Source: Citrobacter freundii ATCC 8090 = MTCC 1658 = NBRC 12681
Lineage (GTDB): Bacteria > Pseudomonadota > Gammaproteobacteria > Enterobacterales > Enterobacteriaceae
DNA length: 64,000 bases
Reading direction: 5' to 3'
Assembly (NCBI RefSeq): GCF_011064845.1
Contig: NZ_CP049015.1
Coordinates: 2,852,001 to 2,916,000 of the forward strand
The notes below the pieces were generated by a model, which saw only the letters and a program-made list of their open reading frames with translations, did not search any database and was not told the origin of the DNA. Position numbers and translations under genes: made by a program. Positions 51,159 through 62,929 of the stretch are shown here, piece by piece; position 1 is the first letter of the stretch; each line of letters begins with the position of its first letter.

Positions 51159-52472
51159 ATGGATAAAGTCACATATCCAACAGGCGTCGAAAACCACGGT
51201 GGCACATTACGCATCTGGTTTAATTTTAAAGGTAAGCGTGTCAGGGAAAGTCTCGGTGTCCCTGACACCGCTAAGAACAGAAAGATAGCCGGGGAACTGC
51301 GGACATCAGTATGTTTTGCCATCCGCACAGGAACCTTTGATTATGCAACCCAGTTTCCTGACTCCCCTAACCTCAAGGCTTTTGGTGTAAGTAAAAAAGA
51401 CATTACAGTGAAAGAACTTGAAGAAAAATGGCTGGATCTGAAACGGATGGAAATCTGCGCGAACGCATTCAATCGCTATGAATCTGTCGCAAGGAATATG
51501 GTGCCGAGGATCGGAGGTAATCGCCTGGTGTCAGCAGTAACCAAAGAGGAATTGCTGTATCTTAGGAAAGATTTGCTAACTGGTTATCAGAGTCCGACGA
51601 AAAACAAAGCCCCGGCAAAAGGGCGAAGCGTTGTTACTGTGAACTATTACATGACGACAATGGCCGGAATGTTTCAGTTTGCTGCGGATCACGGTTACTT
51701 AGAGGTGAACCCATTCGAGGGAATTAAGCCTCTGAAAAAAGCCAGGGCAGAACCAGATCCTCTGTCTCGTGATGAATTTATTCGCCTGATAGATGCATGC
51801 CGGCATCAGCAGACGAAAAACCTGTGGTCATTAGCAGTGTACACAGGAATGCGTCACGGGGAACTGGTCTCCCTGGCCTGGGAAGATATCGACCTGAAGG
51901 CGGGAACAATTACCGTCAGGCGTAATTATACGAAACTTGGTGAGTTCACTCTACCGAAAACCGAGGCAAGCACAGATCGAGTGGTGCATCTTATCCAGCC
52001 CGCAATCAGCATCCTGAAAAATCAGGCTGAAATGACAAGGCTGGGCAGGCAATATCACATTGAAGTGCAGTTACGTGAGTATGGCCGTTCGGTGAACCAT
52101 GAGTGTACATTCGTCTTTAACCCGCATGTGGTCAGACGCAGTAAGCAGGTCGGATTTATCTACCGGGTCGATTCAGTAGGCGACTCATGGGAAGCGGCAC
52201 TAAAGCGCGCGGGGATCAGACACAGAAAGGCGTACCAGTCACGACATACCTATGCGTGCTGGTCATTATCTGCAGGTGCAAACCCGAGTTTTATTGCCAG
52301 TCAGATGGGGCATGCGAGCGCGCAGATGGTGTTCAATGTTTACGGTGCATGGATGGCTGACAGCAGCGCAGAGCAGATCGCAATGCTGAATCAGAAGCTG
52401 GCAGATTTTGCCCCATTGATGCCCCATAGCCACGATAACAGTACGGGAGGATTATTAAAATCAGTAAGTTAA
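51159..52472 (+). CDS. int: Tyrosine integrase
   Basis: 437-aa recombinase. N-terminal DUF3596-type arm-binding domain (about 1-80, YPTGVENHGGTLRIWFNFKG), SAM-like core-binding domain (about 85-185) and catalytic domain (about 205-400) with Arg in YTGMRHGELVSL, the HxxR-type box as YQSRHTYACW, His in MGHASAQM and Tyr in VFNVYGAW. Start follows CTGGAGG. The 3' end of the gene carries two TGCCCCA arm sites, and the stop lies 18 bases before the att core. Confidence 0.93.
   Translation: MDKVTYPTGVENHGGTLRIWFNFKGKRVRESLGVPDTAKNRKIAGELRTSVCFAIRTGTFDYATQFPDSPNLKAFGVSKKDITVKELEEKWLDLKRMEICANAFNRYESVARNMVPRIGGNRLVSAVTKEELLYLRKDLLTGYQSPTKNKAPAKGRSVVTVNYYMTTMAGMFQFAADHGYLEVNPFEGIKPLKKARAEPDPLSRDEFIRLIDACRHQQTKNLWSLAVYTGMRHGELVSLAWEDIDLKAGTITVRRNYTKLGEFTLPKTEASTDRVVHLIQPAISILKNQAEMTRLGRQYHIEVQLREYGRSVNHECTFVFNPHVVRRSKQVGFIYRVDSVGDSWEAALKRAGIRHRKAYQSRHTYACWSLSAGANPSFIASQMGHASAQMVFNVYGAWMADSSAEQIAMLNQKLADFAPLMPHSHDNSTGGLLKSVS
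52409..52426 (+). repeat. Arm-type integrase sites, right (two TGCCCCA copies)
   Basis: TGCCCCA at 52409 and 52420, 11 bases apart, inside the end of int. They match the pairs at the left end of the prophage in sequence, orientation and spacing. Confidence 0.75.
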
Positions 52473-52490
52473 CCCCTAACGCCCGTCATG

Positions 52491-52501
52491 TTAACTGCGT
52501 G
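52491..52501. other. attR core
   Basis: TTAACTGCGTG, identical to 12001-12011. The ten phage bases before it (52481-52490) also resemble the host yecE sequence at 11991-12000 (7 of 10), so the similarity covers 18 of 21. Confidence 0.9.
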
Positions 52502-53224
52502 GAGGGCAATACCACGCTGTATGCGCTGCCTAAAGCCGATATTGTTGCCCGCTGGCAAGCACAGACCACCGATACGTTTCGATTTTGTTTTAAGTTTCCG
52601 GCGACCATTTCGCATAAGGCCGCGCTGCGTAATTGTGATGACCTGGTGCAGGAATTTTTTACGCGCATGTCGCCGCTGGGATCGCGCATTGGACAATACT
52701 GGCTGCAATTACCCGCGACTTTTAGCCCACGCGACCTGCCTGCCCTGTGGCAGTTTCTCGATGCGCTCCCCAAATGCTTTACCTACGGTGTGGAAGTTCG
52801 CCATCCAGACTTCTTTGCCAAAGGCGAAGCCGAACAGCTATTTAATCGCGGGTTACACGAGCGTGGAGTAAACCGGGTGATTCTTGACAGCCGCCCGGTA
52901 CATGCCGCAATCCCACATACCGAAGCGATACGTGACGCCCAGCGCAAGAAACCGAAGGTTCCGGTGCATGCGGTGGTGACGGCAAACCATCCGATGGTAC
53001 GCTTTATCGGCAGCGATGATATGGCACAAAACAGCGCGCTTTTCGCCGTCTGGCTGACCAAGCTGTCACTATGGCAACACACCACGACGCCGTATCTGTT
53101 TTTGCATACGCCGGACATCGCGCAGGCCCCGGAGCTTGTTGATACGCTATGGGCAGATTTACGCAGTGCTCTGCCAGAGATCGGATCAGCACCGTCTATT
53201 CCACAGCAATCTTCTCTTTTCTGA
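52499..53224 (+). pseudogene. yecE: yecE 3' part (DUF72 protein without its N-terminus)
   Basis: Codes for residues 32 onward of YecE (VEGNTTLYALPKADIVARWQ … SAPSIPQQSSLF), a TIM-barrel-like DUF72 protein of unknown function. It lacks the start codon and first strand, which remain at 11916-12011. A GTG inside the core could start translation but has no ribosome site. A GGGAGG at 52445-52450 lies 5' of the frame, which stays open through the end of int; no ATG, GTG or TTG is available there. Confidence 0.88.
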
Positions 53225-53276
53225 AAATGCCACCTATCATAGTCAATGCCAGCAGCCATTTTAAAAGGGAGTTTGT

Positions 53277-55421
<2,145 letters not shown>

Positions 55422-55439
55422 TCATTTTTGCCAAATGAC

Positions 55440-55585
55440 TATTACGTATAGCACCATTTCTCCAAAATAGTTCGGTTTGCAACAAGGCGGCGACGCAGCA
55501 AATCCCTGGGAGCGTAGATAACTACGTGACCGGGGTGAGCGAGGAAAGCCAACACAGTTGCAGACCGAAATATGCAGGAGAAGGA
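55440..55585. repeat. Imperfect palindromic intergenic element, probable dispersed repeat
   Basis: About 145 bases whose middle, CCCTGGGAGCGTAGATAACT then ACGTGACCGGGG, is an imperfect palindrome (GTAG-ATAA-CTAC core, CCCTGG/CCGGGG outer). Stretches CAAGGCGGCGACGCAGCAAA and GGGGTGAGCGAGGAAAGCCA match a dispersed element I remember from many enterobacterial intergenic regions. It occupies the place of torYZ in E. coli. No coding potential that I trust. Confidence 0.55.
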
Positions 55586-55592
55586 GAAAAAA

Positions 55593-55619
55593 AGGCCCCT
55601 GTTGAAATTGCAGGGGCCT
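55593..55619 (-). terminator. Terminator of the yecM-cutC operon
   Basis: AGGCCCCTG and CAGGGGCCT form a perfect 9-bp stem with a 9-base loop, followed by TTTTTTT on the minus strand. It lies 46 bases after the cutC stop. Confidence 0.9.
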
Positions 55620-55664
55620 GGTACGAGCAAGCATCATATTGGGCGACATGATGCAACGGTAAAA

Positions 55665-56411
55665 TCAGCTGGCCTGATGGTGTGCAATGATTGCTTTCAT
55701 TTCAGCAACCGCCGCCCCGTCTACCGCATAGCGAGAATACTCATCCGCCTGCGCATCCGAAGACATCGACAACCCCGAATTGCGATAACGCATTGGTGAA
55801 GCCAGCCATACTCCGGCAGAACTATGGACTTCCTGCACCCCAGCATCAAGGAACAGGGACAAATTCGAGGCGCGAACCCCCGCTCCGGCCATAATGATTG
55901 GAGCACCAGGCTGCGCAATAAGTTCCATTATTTTTGTTAAACCTTGCGCCGCATCTGATTTTTGCCCGGAGGTGAGTACTCTGGCGATGCCCAAATCAGC
56001 TAATTTTTTAAGCGTATTGAGTGGGTTAGCACACATATCAAAGGCACGATGAAAAGTGACTTGCAGTGAACCGGCGGCGATCATAATTTTCTCCATGCGC
56101 GGCATATCGACATATCCATTCGCATCTAAAATGCCGGTCACCAGCCCTGAGAACCCCAGTTCTCTGACCATCGCTATATCATCCAGCATTGCAGCGAATT
56201 CACCTTCGGTGTAACAAAAGTCGCCTCCACGTGGACGAATAATGGGATTGACGGGAATCGAAATGTGCTGGCGAACAGAACGCAAGACGCCCAGTGAAGG
56301 CGTTAAGCCCCCTTCTTTGGGTGCCGAGCAAAGCTCAATACGATCCGCGCCGTTTTGCTGCGCCGTGCGCGCGCACTCCATGCTGTAACAGCAGATTTCC
56401 AGTATAGTCAT
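55665..56411 (-). CDS. cutC: Copper homeostasis protein CutC
   Basis: 248-aa TIM-barrel protein, a family linked to copper tolerance though its exact role in E. coli is disputed. Landmarks are [39 protein letters not shown] and [14 protein letters not shown] at 56411 follows AGGAG and gives the E. coli length. Lies two bases after yecM, so the pair is probably co-transcribed. Confidence 0.94.
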   Translation of the reverse strand: MTILEICCYSMECARTAQQNGADRIELCSAPKEGGLTPSLGVLRSVRQHISIPVNPIIRPRGGDFCYTEGEFAAMLDDIAMVRELGFSGLVTGILDANGYVDMPRMEKIMIAAGSLQVTFHRAFDMCANPLNTLKKLADLGIARVLTSGQKSDAAQGLTKIMELIAQPGAPIIMAGAGVRASNLSLFLDAGVQEVHSSAGVWLASPMRYRNSGLSMSSDAQADEYSRYAVDGAAVAEMKAIIAHHQAS

Positions 56412-56413
56412 GC

Positions 56414-56980
56414 TCACTCCTGACGTTCGCTTGCCACAATGGTTTCAATCGACCACGGGTGGAATTTTATCGTCACGCTACCATCGCTAACCGCCAGCGT
56501 CGGATTCGGTAAACGTTCACGTTCTCCTTTTGGCGAGCTGGTTTTCACAAATATACCAGGTTGACTCAGACCGTGATCGGAAAGCAGCGCCAGCGCTCGC
56601 GCATTCAGCGTTTGTGCCTCACCCGGCAGAACAATTTCAATATGTTCCCAGCCTTCATGTGGGTAACGTTTTTCGCCCGGCCACGGCAGTTCGACGATGG
56701 AAAATTGCCAATGTTGCACACAAACCGGCTCATGCAGTTTAAAAAGACAAATAGGTCTGCCGTTAATGATGTTTTCTGACAACAATTCACCGCACTGTTC
56801 AAACCCACGACGCCAGCGTTCTGCAGTGGTATTTTGATGGCAACGCAAGGAAATGTGATCGGCTTCCAGGCCTGTGATATCCAGCCCAAGACGGGTAGAA
56901 AGTTCCGTTAATGCCTGCGTGAAATGCGGTAAATCTGCAGAAATATCCTGTAGTTCTGCAACGGTTTGCCAGTTCGCCAT
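56414..56980 (-). CDS. yecM: YecM, VOC-superfamily protein
   Basis: 188-aa cytoplasmic protein of the glyoxalase/VOC fold, with putative metal ligands His in ADHISLRCH, Glu in the middle strand, and [13 protein letters not shown]. Enzymatic role unknown. First gene of yecM-cutC; divergent from argS across 238 bases that hold no other gene. Confidence 0.9.
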   Translation of the reverse strand: MANWQTVAELQDISADLPHFTQALTELSTRLGLDITGLEADHISLRCHQNTTAERWRRGFEQCGELLSENIINGRPICLFKLHEPVCVQHWQFSIVELPWPGEKRYPHEGWEHIEIVLPGEAQTLNARALALLSDHGLSQPGIFVKTSSPKGERERLPNPTLAVSDGSVTIKFHPWSIETIVASERQE

Positions 56981-57218
56981 ATTAAAAGCTCATATCCATG
57001 TTCAAAGTCGCTAATTTACTCTGTTGCGCTGCGCCATCCAACCGCTGTTTTCTCCGAACACATCATGGATAAATCTACGCCATTGCATGGTTTACATTTC
57101 AGGCTACTGGCGGTACACACAATGCTGACGGCAACGGGCATTTGCAGTATACTCCCGCCCTTAATTCTTAAACTGGTGCGGTGAATTTTAGACCGCTTCA
57201 TAAATGTAAGGTATTCCG

Positions 57219-58952
57219 GTGAATATTCAGGCTCTTCTCTCAGAAAAAGTCAGTCAGGCCATGATTGCTGCAGGCGCGCCTGCAGATTGCGAACCGCAGG
57301 TTCGTCAGTCAGCAAAAGTACAGTTCGGCGACTATCAAGCTAACGGCATGATGGCTGTCGCTAAAAAACTGGGTATGGCGCCGCGACAACTGGCTGAGCA
57401 GGTGCTGACTCATCTGGATCTCAACGGGATTGCCAGCAAAGTTGAAATTGCAGGCCCGGGCTTTATCAACATTTTTCTCGACCCGGTATTTCTGGCGCAG
57501 CACGTTCAGCAGGCGCTGGCTTCCGATCGTCTGGGCGTCACCCAACCGACTAAACAAACCGTCGTGGTTGACTACTCCGCGCCTAACGTAGCGAAAGAGA
57601 TGCACGTTGGTCACCTGCGTTCCACCATCATCGGTGACGCGGCGGTGCGTACGCTGGAATTCCTTGGTCACAAGGTTATCCGCGCCAACCACGTCGGCGA
57701 CTGGGGAACTCAGTTCGGTATGCTCATCGCATGGCTGGAAAAACAGCAGCAGGAAAATGCCGGAGAGATGGCGCTGGCTGACCTGGAAGGTTTCTACCGT
57801 GACGCGAAAAAACATTACGACGAAGATGAAGCCTTCGCGGAACGCGCTCGTAGCTATGTCGTGAAGCTGCAAGGCGGCGACGAATACTTCCGTGAGATGT
57901 GGCGTAAACTGGTCGACATTACCATGTCGCAGAACCAGTTAACCTACGATCGCCTCAACGTTACCCTGACCCGTGACGACGTCATGGGCGAGAGCCTGTA
58001 CAACCCGATGCTGCCTGGCATCGTGGCCGATCTCAAAGCCAAAGGCCTGGCTGTTGAAAGCGAAGGCGCTACCGTCGTATTCCTTGATGAGTATAAAAAC
58101 AAGGAAGGCGAACCGATGGGCGTTATCATTCAGAAGAAAGATGGCGGCTATCTCTACACCACAACCGACATCGCCTGTGCCAAGTATCGTTACGAAACCC
58201 TGCATGCCGATCGCGTACTGTATTACATCGACTCTCGTCAGCATCAGCACTTAATGCAGGCCTGGACCATCGTACGTAAAGCTGGTTATGTGCCGGATTC
58301 GGTGCCGCTGGAACACCACATGTTCGGTATGATGCTGGGTAAAGACGGTAAACCGTTCAAAACCCGCGCTGGCGGCACGGTTAAACTGGCCGATCTGCTG
58401 GATGAAGCGCTGGAGCGCGCACGTCGTCTGGTCGCGGAGAAGAACCCGGACATGCCTGCCGATGAGCTGGAAAAGCTGGCAAATGCGGTCGGTATCGGTG
58501 CGGTGAAATACGCGGATCTGTCCAAAAACCGTACCACCGACTATATCTTCGACTGGGACAACATGCTGGCGTTCGAAGGCAATACCGCTCCGTACATGCA
58601 GTATGCTTACACCCGCGTACTGTCCGTATTCCGTAAAGCGGATATCGACGAAAGCGCGCTGGCAAATGCGCAGGTGATTATCAACGAAGATCGCGAGGCT
58701 CAGCTGGCTGCGCGTCTGCTGCAGTTTGAAGAAACGCTGACCGTCGTTGCGCGTGAAGGTACACCGCACGTGATGTGTGCTTACCTGTACGACGTTGCCG
58801 GTCTGTTCTCCGGCTTCTACGAGCACTGCCCTATCCTCAGCGCTGAAAACGAAGAGATTCGTAACAGCCGGCTGAAACTGGCACAGCTGACGGCGAAAAC
58901 CCTGAAGCTGGGTCTGGATACACTGGGTATCGAAACCGTAGAACGTATGTAA
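57219..58952 (+). CDS. argS: Arginyl-tRNA synthetase
   Basis: Charges tRNA-Arg with arginine. The 577-aa class I enzyme has the Add-1 N-terminal domain (about 1-100), the HIGH motif as [12 protein letters not shown] (about residue 132), a Rossmann core and the helical anticodon-binding domain from about residue 455. As in E. coli ArgRS there is no canonical KMSKS. TAAGGT lies before the start codon GTG; the call uses GTG at 57219. Confidence 0.97.
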   Translation: MNIQALLSEKVSQAMIAAGAPADCEPQVRQSAKVQFGDYQANGMMAVAKKLGMAPRQLAEQVLTHLDLNGIASKVEIAGPGFINIFLDPVFLAQHVQQALASDRLGVTQPTKQTVVVDYSAPNVAKEMHVGHLRSTIIGDAAVRTLEFLGHKVIRANHVGDWGTQFGMLIAWLEKQQQENAGEMALADLEGFYRDAKKHYDEDEAFAERARSYVVKLQGGDEYFREMWRKLVDITMSQNQLTYDRLNVTLTRDDVMGESLYNPMLPGIVADLKAKGLAVESEGATVVFLDEYKNKEGEPMGVIIQKKDGGYLYTTTDIACAKYRYETLHADRVLYYIDSRQHQHLMQAWTIVRKAGYVPDSVPLEHHMFGMMLGKDGKPFKTRAGGTVKLADLLDEALERARRLVAEKNPDMPADELEKLANAVGIGAVKYADLSKNRTTDYIFDWDNMLAFEGNTAPYMQYAYTRVLSVFRKADIDESALANAQVIINEDREAQLAARLLQFEETLTVVAREGTPHVMCAYLYDVAGLFSGFYEHCPILSAENEEIRNSRLKLAQLTAKTLKLGLDTLGIETVERM

Positions 58953-58972
58953 TTACCTCAAGTAATGTGGAA

Positions 58973-58992
58973 GCCCGCGCTATGTCGCGGGC
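58973..58992 (+). terminator. Terminator of argS
   Basis: GCCCGCG and CGCGGGC pair around six bases and are followed by TTTTTT. Confidence 0.92.
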
Positions 58993-59179
58993 TTTTTTAT
59001 TTTCCCTGACCCGTTCTCATGGCAGCGCAATCAGGCCTACGAGAAGCGGCGACGTTCACTGTAATTTGTAACAGCCCACAAGGAATGACACATTTCCCTA
59101 GAGATATGGAACATTTTTTGCCTGTCATCCCGTTTAAGCCTCCGTATCATTAGGCGGCGAATTAATCGGGTACGGGTCA

Positions 59180-61117
59180 ATGACATTCAGAGATTTTGAG
59201 GCGGAAGAAAAACTCTTTCAGCGGCGTGTGTTGGTGGCCTTTGGCCTGGTGGTCATCTGTTTTGGCATCCTGATTTACAATCTGTATAACTTACAAATCT
59301 GTCAGCACCAGTATTACACCACCCGGTCGAATGCAAACGATATCAAAATGCTACCCGTCGCCCCCACACGTGGCATGATTTACGATCGCAACGGCATCCC
59401 GCTGGTGCGCAACGTCACCTGGTACGATATTTCCGTTACGCCTTATAAAATCAGCGATATGAATGCGTTGATCCAGCAGCTCACGCCCATCGTTGACCTC
59501 ACTCCTGATGATATTGATCAGTTTCGCCATGAGCTAAAAGCCAGCAGCCGCTATCGTCCGGTCGTGCTAAAAAATGCGCTTACCGATGTGGAAATCGCCC
59601 GTTTCTCGGTAAATCAGTTTCATTTTAGCGGCGTAAACATCAATAGCTACGAAGACCGCCAGTATCCCTATGGCGCGGCGCTGGCACATGTGCTTGGCTA
59701 TGTTTCAAAAATCAATGACAACGACCTGAAAGCACTGGATCAAAAGGGTCAGGCAGAGAACTACGCCGCCGATCACAATATCGGTAAGCAAGGTATTGAG
59801 CGCTATTACGAAAATGAACTGCATGGAAAGACCGGTTATCAGGAGGTGGAAGTAGATAACCACGGACGCATCGTACGCCTGCTCAAAGATGTGCCGCCCG
59901 TTGCCGGAAAAAATATCCATCTGACGCTGGATTTACATTTACAGCAATATATTGAGAGCTTGTTGGCTGGCCAGCGTGCCGCCGTTTTGGTTGAAGATCC
60001 ACACGACGGTTCTGTACTGGCGATGGTCTCAAACCCCAGCTATGACCCTAATCCGTTTGTCAAAGGCATTAGCTATCAGGACTATAACAAGCTACTCCAG
60101 GATAAAGACCTGCCATTAATCAACCGCGTCACACAGGGATTGTACCCCCCCGCTTCAACAGTCAAACCGTATATGGCGATGTCAGCATTACTAAACGGTG
60201 TGATCACGCCGCAGACCAGTTTCTTCGGTGCTCCTACCTGGACGCTACCCGGCACCGAGCGACATTACCGTGACTGGAAAAAAACAGGCCACGGTATGCT
60301 GGATGTCACCAAAGCGATAGAAGAGTCTGCCGATACGTTCTTCTATCAGGTGGCGTATATGATGGGGATCGACCGGATTAACAGCATGCTCAGCCAGTTT
60401 GGTTACGGTAAACCGACCGGCATCGATCTTGATGAGGAGTATAACGGCCTGCTCCCGAGCCGTGAATGGAAGCAAAAAGTGCATAAAAAAGCCTGGTATC
60501 AGGGGGATACTATCTCAGTTGGCATCGGCCAGGGCTACTGGATTGCCACTCCTATCCAGATGGTAAAAGCCATGGTCGCACTGATTAACAACGGCAAGGT
60601 TATCGTCCCTCACCTGCTACTCGATGAAGAAAATGGCAAAACCCTCACGCCGTATCAGGCTCCAGAAGCACCGTCACAAATCGCCTCAGCCTCGTCACCC
60701 TACTGGGGACTGGTGCGTCAGGCGATGTTCGGCATGGCGAATGAACCAAATGGTACAGGTTATAAGTTCTTTCACACCGCACCTTACGGCATTGCGGCGA
60801 AAAGCGGCACCTCGCAGGTCTTTAGCCTGAAAGAAAATCAGACCTACAATGCGAAGATGATCCCTGTCCGCTTGCGCGACCACGTGTTCTATACCGCATT
60901 TGCGCCCTATAAGAACCCGAAGGTCGCGGTGGCGTTAATTCTGGAAAACGGCGGCAGCGATGGTGTCACCGCAGCGCCGGTTATGCGTCAAATCATGGAT
61001 CATCTCTTTGCCCCGCAGGACAACACGGTACACACAGTGACGACTCAACCATCAGGTCCGATAGCGGAAGCGCCATCGAATACCGATATCAAAAATACTT
61101 ACGCAAGTATTCGGTAA
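59180..61117 (+). CDS. PBP2-like peptidoglycan transpeptidase (PBP2SAL type)
   Basis: 645-aa second copy of the elongation transpeptidase, beside the expected mrdA elsewhere. Membrane anchor about residues 20-42, pedestal domain with GMIYDRNGIPLVRN and YRPVVLKNAL, then the transpeptidase domain with SxxK (PPASTVKP), SxN as SAD (EESADTFF) and KSG (AAKSGTSQ). Salmonella has such a paralog at this locus, described as PBP2SAL and used under acidic conditions; the identity here is inferred from position and sequence. The 227-base region upstream should carry the promoter; I see no clear sites. Confidence 0.9.
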   Translation: MTFRDFEAEEKLFQRRVLVAFGLVVICFGILIYNLYNLQICQHQYYTTRSNANDIKMLPVAPTRGMIYDRNGIPLVRNVTWYDISVTPYKISDMNALIQQLTPIVDLTPDDIDQFRHELKASSRYRPVVLKNALTDVEIARFSVNQFHFSGVNINSYEDRQYPYGAALAHVLGYVSKINDNDLKALDQKGQAENYAADHNIGKQGIERYYENELHGKTGYQEVEVDNHGRIVRLLKDVPPVAGKNIHLTLDLHLQQYIESLLAGQRAAVLVEDPHDGSVLAMVSNPSYDPNPFVKGISYQDYNKLLQDKDLPLINRVTQGLYPPASTVKPYMAMSALLNGVITPQTSFFGAPTWTLPGTERHYRDWKKTGHGMLDVTKAIEESADTFFYQVAYMMGIDRINSMLSQFGYGKPTGIDLDEEYNGLLPSREWKQKVHKKAWYQGDTISVGIGQGYWIATPIQMVKAMVALINNGKVIVPHLLLDEENGKTLTPYQAPEAPSQIASASSPYWGLVRQAMFGMANEPNGTGYKFFHTAPYGIAAKSGTSQVFSLKENQTYNAKMIPVRLRDHVFYTAFAPYKNPKVAVALILENGGSDGVTAAPVMRQIMDHLFAPQDNTVHTVTTQPSGPIAEAPSNTDIKNTYASIR

Positions 61118-62228
61118 GACACAGCATCGCCATCGCTTGTCCGTAAGGCATAGAAGTCCGAGGGATGTTGCGGTAGAAATCGAGATTGTGTCCCATCCCG
61201 GTACCAAACGAGGTGTGCAGCAGTTCACCTTCCGGTGAAATATGCTGCACAATGCCACGAATGGCTTTTTCGGCCACCAGCGTATACTCTTGCCCAACAT
61301 AGCGTTTACGTACAGCTTTGAGGATCCCATAAGCAAATCCGGCAGTTGCCGATGCTTCCAGATACGACTGCGGGTCGTCCAGCAAGGTATGCCACAACCC
61401 ACTTTCATCCTGGCATTTCGCCAACGCCGCGATTTGTGCGTTCAGGACCTGTACCAGATAGCGGTGAACGGCATTGTTTTCTGGTAAATCAAGTAATTCG
61501 AGGAAGTCCGGGATCACGATAGTTAACCAACTGTTGCCACGCGCCCAGCGGGCATTGGCAAAGTTATGATTTCCTTCATAGCTCCAGCCGTGGAACCACA
61601 GCCCCGTGTCTTTATCCATCAGGTTTTGCACGTGCAGCAGGAACTGATACGTTGCCTCTTCGATGTAGTCAGGGCGATTGAGTAACTTGCCAATCTTCGC
61701 CAGCGGTAAAACCGTCATCATCAGCGTGTCATCCCACATCTGCTGGTGGTTTTCTTCCGCCAGCGTAATGTGTTGCATACCGCCGAACTCGGTACGCGGC
61801 ATCTCATGCATTGCCCACTCAGCCCAGCTGTCGAGCCACGGTAGATACGCTGGATTACGCGTCTCTTCATAGCGATACGCCAACGTTAAAAATGGCGCCA
61901 TGGTGTTAACGTTTTTGGTGGTTGCACCTTCAGCAAAGCGATCGGCAAACCAGCTATCGATGATATCGCGTATCGTTTCATCGCCGGTTTGCAGATAGTA
62001 CTGATACATCCCGTACAAGCCGACGCCGTGCGTCCACTCCCATCCCGCCCAGCCTTTGGTATCAATTACGCGTCCATCGTCCAGACGCAGCAAGAACTCA
62101 CCAGTTTCGTCATGAATATTGACCAGGTTATGCGTCACCTTTTTGATCAGCGTTTTTAATTCATCCCTGGCAATAAAATGTTCTGGCTGGCGCAACAACG
62201 GGCTATGTTTAACCGGGTAAACAATCAT
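61089..62228 (-). CDS. GH88/GH105-like unsaturated glucuronyl hydrolase
   Basis: 379-aa (alpha/alpha)6-barrel hydrolase related to YteR/YesR, which cleave the unsaturated sugar from rhamnogalacturonan fragments. Landmarks are WAGWEWTHGVGLYGMYQYY, the catalytic-type Asp in QMWDDTLMM, and ARGNSWLTIV. No signal peptide, so it should act on imported oligosaccharides in the cytoplasm. Its last 29 bases overlap the convergent PBP2-like gene. No transporter gene is next to it, so the substrate remains open. Confidence 0.83.
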   Translation of the reverse strand: MIVYPVKHSPLLRQPEHFIARDELKTLIKKVTHNLVNIHDETGEFLLRLDDGRVIDTKGWAGWEWTHGVGLYGMYQYYLQTGDETIRDIIDSWFADRFAEGATTKNVNTMAPFLTLAYRYEETRNPAYLPWLDSWAEWAMHEMPRTEFGGMQHITLAEENHQQMWDDTLMMTVLPLAKIGKLLNRPDYIEEATYQFLLHVQNLMDKDTGLWFHGWSYEGNHNFANARWARGNSWLTIVIPDFLELLDLPENNAVHRYLVQVLNAQIAALAKCQDESGLWHTLLDDPQSYLEASATAGFAYGILKAVRKRYVGQEYTLVAEKAIRGIVQHISPEGELLHTSFGTGMGHNLDFYRNIPRTSMPYGQAMAMLCLTEYLRKYF

Positions 62229-62536
62229 TTACTTAACCTCTGTCAATGTCGGATTCAATGCTGTGACCTGCCCCTGTTGCGGCGCAGCAGCTGTATTTGG
62301 GAGGCCCCGCAATCCTCGCTTTGACAATGGGCATCCTTATAGGGGCACAGTAAAAGCAAACAGGAAGTGAAACCTTTCTATTTCTGCCAGAAGGATTCGT
62401 GAAATGGCAACAATACAAAGAGTCCGGCAACGTACGTCACTTATTTTATAAAACTGCGTTTCTATTTAATTGAATGAGAGACTGGAATGTTGAAACAACC
62501 AGCAGTTTCAACTGCTGGTTTGAATGACGGAGGGTG
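62229..62536. other. Intergenic region between flhE and the hydrolase gene
   Basis: 308 bases without a believable gene. It should hold the promoter of the hydrolase gene. A hairpin AACCAGCAGTT / AACTGCTGGTT (62498-62520) lies just past the flhE stop and may end the flhBAE transcript. I see no clear operator. Confidence 0.5.
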
Positions 62537-62929
62537 TTAACGGTAGTTCACAATCACCTGATTGCTCTGAATGCGTAACGCGGGGATCAGGCGACCACCG
62601 CCGGGGACTTCCCAGACAAAATGCATCGGTTCAATGGCCGGAACATTATTGAACCCGTTGGTGGTCCCACTTTGCCCGTCCAGCTCGACACAACGGGACT
62701 GAGAACATAAACGCACCCGCAGACCTGCGGGCGTGGGGCCATTCAGCTCATAGCGCCAGGCTACCAGCGTCATTAAGCCAGAGACCGGCTGGCCAGGAAC
62801 CAAAGGCGCAGACGAGGCTGACTGGCCACGGTGATTTAAGGTGATCCCCATACCGCTTGCCTGCCAGGCCCCTTCTCCGGCGGCCTGCGCCACCAGAGGA
62901 AAAAACAACAACCACAGTAACTTGCGCAT
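62537..62929 (-). CDS. flhE: Flagellar protein FlhE
   Basis: 130-aa periplasmic protein, last gene of the flhBAE operon; in Salmonella it acts as a plug/chaperone limiting proton leak through the flagellar export gate. A Sec signal peptide is clear (LLWLLFFPLVAQAAG) and two Cys in RLCSQSRCVEL can form a disulfide. ATG overlaps the flhA stop by one base. Confidence 0.92.
   Translation of the reverse strand: MRKLLWLLFFPLVAQAAGEGAWQASGMGITLNHRGQSASSAPLVPGQPVSGLMTLVAWRYELNGPTPAGLRVRLCSQSRCVELDGQSGTTNGFNNVPAIEPMHFVWEVPGGGRLIPALRIQSNQVIVNYR

Larger units (their letters stand above)
12001..52501. mobile_element. Lambdoid HK97-like prophage inserted in yecE
   Basis: A complete lambda-type gene order lies between two copies of an 11-bp core in yecE: SOS accessory genes, tail, head, packaging, lysis, antitermination, replication, Cro/CI switch, early operon, excisionase and integrase. 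The two host fragments join into an intact yecE frame when the insert is removed. HK97-fold capsid, protease, portal, P27-type small terminase and HNH nuclease point to a cos siphovirus. yecE is a known insertion site for some Stx phages; no stx genes are present here. Only two genes look damaged, so the element may be inducible. Confidence 0.95.

Noticed and set aside
59563..59920. Minus-strand hydrophobic frame within the PBP2-like gene
   Set aside because: Antisense shadow without a ribosome site.
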